From the NCBI GenBank assembly GCA_927407015.1, contig CAKMJT010000029.1, positions 1 to 64,000 of the forward strand: 64,000 nucleotides of DNA, written 5' to 3'. The translations under genes were made by a program, and so were the position numbers. The stretch is from an uncultured Proteiniphilum sp. Lineage in GTDB: Bacteria; Bacteroidota; Bacteroidia; Bacteroidales; Dysgonomonadaceae. Under the pieces are notes generated by a model. It was not told the DNA's origin, did not search any database, and saw only the letters and a program-made list of their open reading frames with translations. Within the stretch, counting starts at the first letter, position 1, and each line of letters starts with the position of its first letter. Positions 60,747 through 64,000 of the stretch are shown in pieces.

Positions 60747-63632
60747 ATGAGAACTTTTCCTTATTTACTACAAATACTTATCTTTATTGCAATAAATGCA
60801 GAGGCAAGGCTGGCGGATAATTCCGGTAACGCATCCGACTCTTCATTTTTGCCTAAGTCGCACATATATAAAGAGACACCCGATTCACTAATTTTCATTT
60901 CTGGCTTAACCCAAGTCTTTACCGTGGATACACCCGAAGACGAGGGGTTAACAGCCACGACTCTTAGAGTAGAAGATCTGTTAAAAGCAGCCGAAAAAGA
61001 GGCCGGATTTCGTTACAAGGTTTTTAGCTCTGTTGGCCATGAAAAGAAAGAAGGCATTTTTGAATCGGGAGACTATATCGAAAAAACTAATCATAAAACA
61101 GGTAAAAAACAGGTAAAAAAAGTAGGAATAAAACGTGCTGCCATTAGAGGAACGCTCCTGTTGGATAAGACCCGGATGACGGTCGGCAGCAAGAACGACA
61201 TTATTCTCACTTTCTATGCAGGCCAACGTTCTCCGATGACGGATGTGGTTATCACCATTCCCAACGGAATACGCATAACCCCGGATAATACCTTCATCAA
61301 TGTGATAGGTCGCGGTGAAGTGCTCCTTAAGGACCTGGCCAAACAATCGATAGGCCGTACAGGAACGAATTATTCCTATCGCCGGGTGGGAAGTGTGGAA
61401 ATTAAAGAGAATGAATGCAACGGGCAGCAGCTTATAATTTCAAATCTCGACTTCAGGCCTGCAAACGGAGCTGATTTAATCATTCGGATTCAACATCCCG
61501 GTATCAACAAAACGGGACAATACTTGTTTTCGTCGCGTTATAAAACTTCTGAGCCTGAAAGTTTCACGAGCCCGGGTGGAGGAATAGAAAATGTAGTTTT
61601 AACAGTTGTCAATGAGATTAGCGACTTTGTCAGAATCATGCCGCAACCCAGGAAATATGAAAGATCGGAACTTACAACGGCCGGTTTTTCGTGGACCCCT
61701 GCAAAAGATGCCTCCATGGTCAGATTGTTACAATCCACAGACAAAGGGAATACGTGGCAAAACGCCAACGTGATCATTGCTCCGGGAAGTGATAAGGCAA
61801 CAATTCGTAACCTGACACCCAATCAGCTTTATGCATTTAAGTTAGAAGTCGATGATGGTCTTAACCAGGGAATTTCCAACATTGCCTGGCTTTATTCGGG
61901 CATGCTGGATGTGAAAACGATGGGCGTAACGGGGGACGGGAAAACCGATGACACGGAAAAAATCAACGAAGCATTGGACTTCATCAATAAGATTGGGGGT
62001 GGCATCGTGCTGTTTTCCGAAGGACAATACAACGTACGGACCGTGTACCTGCAAAGCAACGTTTGGCTCTACATCGACAGAAAAGCTGCCATTCAGGCCA
62101 TAGAAGGAAGTGACGAGCCGGAAGCAACCTGGTTCAGTGATCTTGCTTATCGTTCGGGATTATCGCCCACCGATCCGAAACCCTATCAGGATCCCGAAAA
62201 TTATCTGACAAAACAGGATGTGGGGCATACATTCTTTCGCAACGCGATGTTCTTTGCCGAAAGAGCGGATAACATCAAAATTATAGGAAACGGGTATATC
62301 ACTGGAAATGGAGTTTTGGCTACTTCCGATCGCGTAATGAACAATGTTCCCGGAAAAAGAGCAGATAAGATGTTTTCTTTAAAATTGTGCTCCAATATCG
62401 AGATTGGCGGATTGGATAACGGAAAGGACTTATGGTACGACCCCGATAAAGATCTCCCCTATTATATTGATGGAACTGAGTATGACGATAGTAACATGCT
62501 GCAAATAGACAGAGGGGGGCATTTTATTCTCCTGGCTACGGGAACCGATAACGTATATGTACATAATACCTGCTTTGCAAAAAGGAACAGCTTAAACGCG
62601 CGTGACATTTACGACTTTATGGCTTGTAATAACGTTATAGTTACCAATATTTACTCAAAAGTCAGTTCCGATGATATTGTAAAATTGGGATCAGATTGTG
62701 CATTGGGATTCACACGACCGGTAAAAAATTATAGGATACGAAATATCATTGGAGATACGAACTGTAACTTATTTCAAATAGGTTCCGAAACAGCTGACGA
62801 CATTCAGGATGTGTATGTAGACAATATCTATGTACTGGGATCGAATAAAGCAGGCTTTTCAATCTCTACAAACGATGGAGGCCATATAAAAAACATACAC
62901 CTGAACAGTGGACGGACAGGAACTCTTCATTCACGCTCGGTCATGAAACGTACAAGAGCACCTTTCTTTATTTCCATTTCAAACAGGGCGCGCGTTATCG
63001 GAGCAGATGTAGCAAAATTTTCATTTAATGAGAATGGAGCAACAAGAAGTGAATTACTGGTAACAAACGTGAGTATTGGAAAAGTTGAGAACGTCACGAT
63101 CAACAAAGTCGATATTTCGGAGGTATACGGAGGAAGTTCTTTCCGTGGGGACAGGTGGAAAGCGTATGACGGTTCTCAAAATAAAGCAACGGCGATAATT
63201 GCGGGCTACAAGTTACCCGATGAAGCGGACGTGGAAGGTGGACTTAACTTCAAGTTGCCAAACGGGCAACACAACGGCTATATTGAAAATATCAGCTTTA
63301 GCGACGTGAACCTGACAGTAAAGGGAGGGCACGCTGCTGCCGACGCCGGATTGATCCCCCCGGAATTGGGTGTGGGACGTTACAACGTGTCTGATTTCCA
63401 GATACAACCCTCCTACGGTTTTTGGATACGCCATGTAAAAAATCTTACCTTGAAAAATTGTAACATAAAAACAGAAAAAGCCGATGGCCGCTACGCAGTG
63501 GTTTTAGATGACGTACACAATGCCAAAATAACCCGATTGAAGGTGACAAACGAAGGAGTTGCCGATGAGGCGATAAAAATTATTCGTTCTTCCGGAATAA
63601 AAATTATTAACTGTTCATATAAAGTGTTATGA
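60747..63632 (+). CDS. Large GH28-like/pectin-lyase-fold beta-helix protein with FnIII-like domain
   Basis: GDGKTDDTEKINEALDFINKIGGGIVLF; VSSDDIVKLGSDCALGF; FnIII-like AGFSWTPAKDASMVRLLQSTDKG. Confidence 0.75.
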   Translation: MRTFPYLLQILIFIAINAEARLADNSGNASDSSFLPKSHIYKETPDSLIFISGLTQVFTVDTPEDEGLTATTLRVEDLLKAAEKEAGFRYKVFSSVGHEKKEGIFESGDYIEKTNHKTGKKQVKKVGIKRAAIRGTLLLDKTRMTVGSKNDIILTFYAGQRSPMTDVVITIPNGIRITPDNTFINVIGRGEVLLKDLAKQSIGRTGTNYSYRRVGSVEIKENECNGQQLIISNLDFRPANGADLIIRIQHPGINKTGQYLFSSRYKTSEPESFTSPGGGIENVVLTVVNEISDFVRIMPQPRKYERSELTTAGFSWTPAKDASMVRLLQSTDKGNTWQNANVIIAPGSDKATIRNLTPNQLYAFKLEVDDGLNQGISNIAWLYSGMLDVKTMGVTGDGKTDDTEKINEALDFINKIGGGIVLFSEGQYNVRTVYLQSNVWLYIDRKAAIQAIEGSDEPEATWFSDLAYRSGLSPTDPKPYQDPENYLTKQDVGHTFFRNAMFFAERADNIKIIGNGYITGNGVLATSDRVMNNVPGKRADKMFSLKLCSNIEIGGLDNGKDLWYDPDKDLPYYIDGTEYDDSNMLQIDRGGHFILLATGTDNVYVHNTCFAKRNSLNARDIYDFMACNNVIVTNIYSKVSSDDIVKLGSDCALGFTRPVKNYRIRNIIGDTNCNLFQIGSETADDIQDVYVDNIYVLGSNKAGFSISTNDGGHIKNIHLNSGRTGTLHSRSVMKRTRAPFFISISNRARVIGADVAKFSFNENGATRSELLVTNVSIGKVENVTINKVDISEVYGGSSFRGDRWKAYDGSQNKATAIIAGYKLPDEADVEGGLNFKLPNGQHNGYIENISFSDVNLTVKGGHAAADAGLIPPELGVGRYNVSDFQIQPSYGFWIRHVKNLTLKNCNIKTEKADGRYAVVLDDVHNAKITRLKVTNEGVADEAIKIIRSSGIKIINCSYKVL

Positions 63633-64000
63633 TACAAAGAGATTTGATTTTTATTGGGTTATTATTGGTTCTCCCTTTACAACTTGTACAGGCGAAAATA
63701 TATCCTGTTGCAAACCTGCAAGAATTTAACAAAACAGTTTCCCGACTCACACCCGGGGATGAGATTGTCCTAAAAAACGGTGTGTGGAACAATGTGGAAC
63801 TTCAGTTTTCTGGCAAAGGATCTCCTGAGGCCCCAATTACATTAAGGGCAGAGACTCCCGGAAAAGTAAGCATCGAAGGTAGATCAAACCTGAAACTGAG
63901 CGGAGAATATCTGCATGTATCGGGATTGATTTTCAGAAATGGTTATACCCCCTCAGGCAGTGTGATTGAATTTAGGAACAAGAACGAAGTTGCAAATAAC
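63629..64000 (+). CDS. PL6-like (chondroitinase B/alginate lyase family) protein, truncated by window end
   Basis: Translated by hand: MIQRDLIFIGLLLVLPLQLVQAKIYPVANLQEFNKTVSRLTPGDEIVLKNGVWNNVELQFSGKGSPEAPITLRAETPGKVSIEGRSNLKLSGEYLHVSGLIFRNGY. ATGA overlap with upstream stop. Confidence 0.75.
   Translation, partial: MIQRDLIFIGLLLVLPLQLVQAKIYPVANLQEFNKTVSRLTPGDEIVLKNGVWNNVELQFSGKGSPEAPITLRAETPGKVSIEGRSNLKLSGEYLHVSGLIFRNGYTPSGSVIEFRNKNEVANN

Noticed and set aside
1-64000. CRISPR arrays, rRNA/tRNA genes, transposases or integrases
   Set aside because: None recognised by reading: no regular spacer-repeat pattern, no tRNA-like TTCGA arms I could support, and no transposase or integrase motifs in the ORFs.

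Overview
The window looks like a Bacteroidetes chromosome segment: SusC/SusD pairs, TAnnTTTG-type -7 boxes and Bacteroidetes-style gene order. I assign names from recognised motifs and families; no database search was run. Left part (about 0.3-22.5 kb) is mostly housekeeping. It holds a decayed FMN-reductase gene; methylmalonyl-CoA mutase subunits separated by a short UbiA/MenA-like membrane gene; a creatininase-family gene; a LuxR-type regulator with a degenerate RIC/ScdA-like N-terminus; mtgA; an HExxH protein; the rodA-mrdA-mreDCB block with purH; a metallophosphoesterase; a ROK kinase; and a divergent tyrosine-phenol-lyase-like enzyme. Right part (about 23.7-64 kb) is a large carbohydrate-utilisation region. 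It holds three Ser-type sulfatases, an M23 peptidase-like hybrid, a GH30-like protein, an alpha/beta hydrolase, a GntR regulator with fucI and fucP, two SusC/SusD pairs, surface lipoproteins, a plug-only TonB-receptor-like protein, a jelly-roll lyase candidate, GH97, GH95-like, GH105, a beta-propeller/GH105 fusion, beta-helix proteins and the start of a PL6-like lyase. The most notable signals are: a 20-bp perfect palindrome resembling the symmetric lac operator just upstream of the PUL; a 69-bp near-identical promoter/leader repeat before a sulfatase and the fuc regulator; strong hairpins after each SusC/SusD block; and the overall enzyme set, which suggests a sulfated polymer containing fucose and uronate whose identity is not evident. 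I saw no rRNA, tRNA or CRISPR array.
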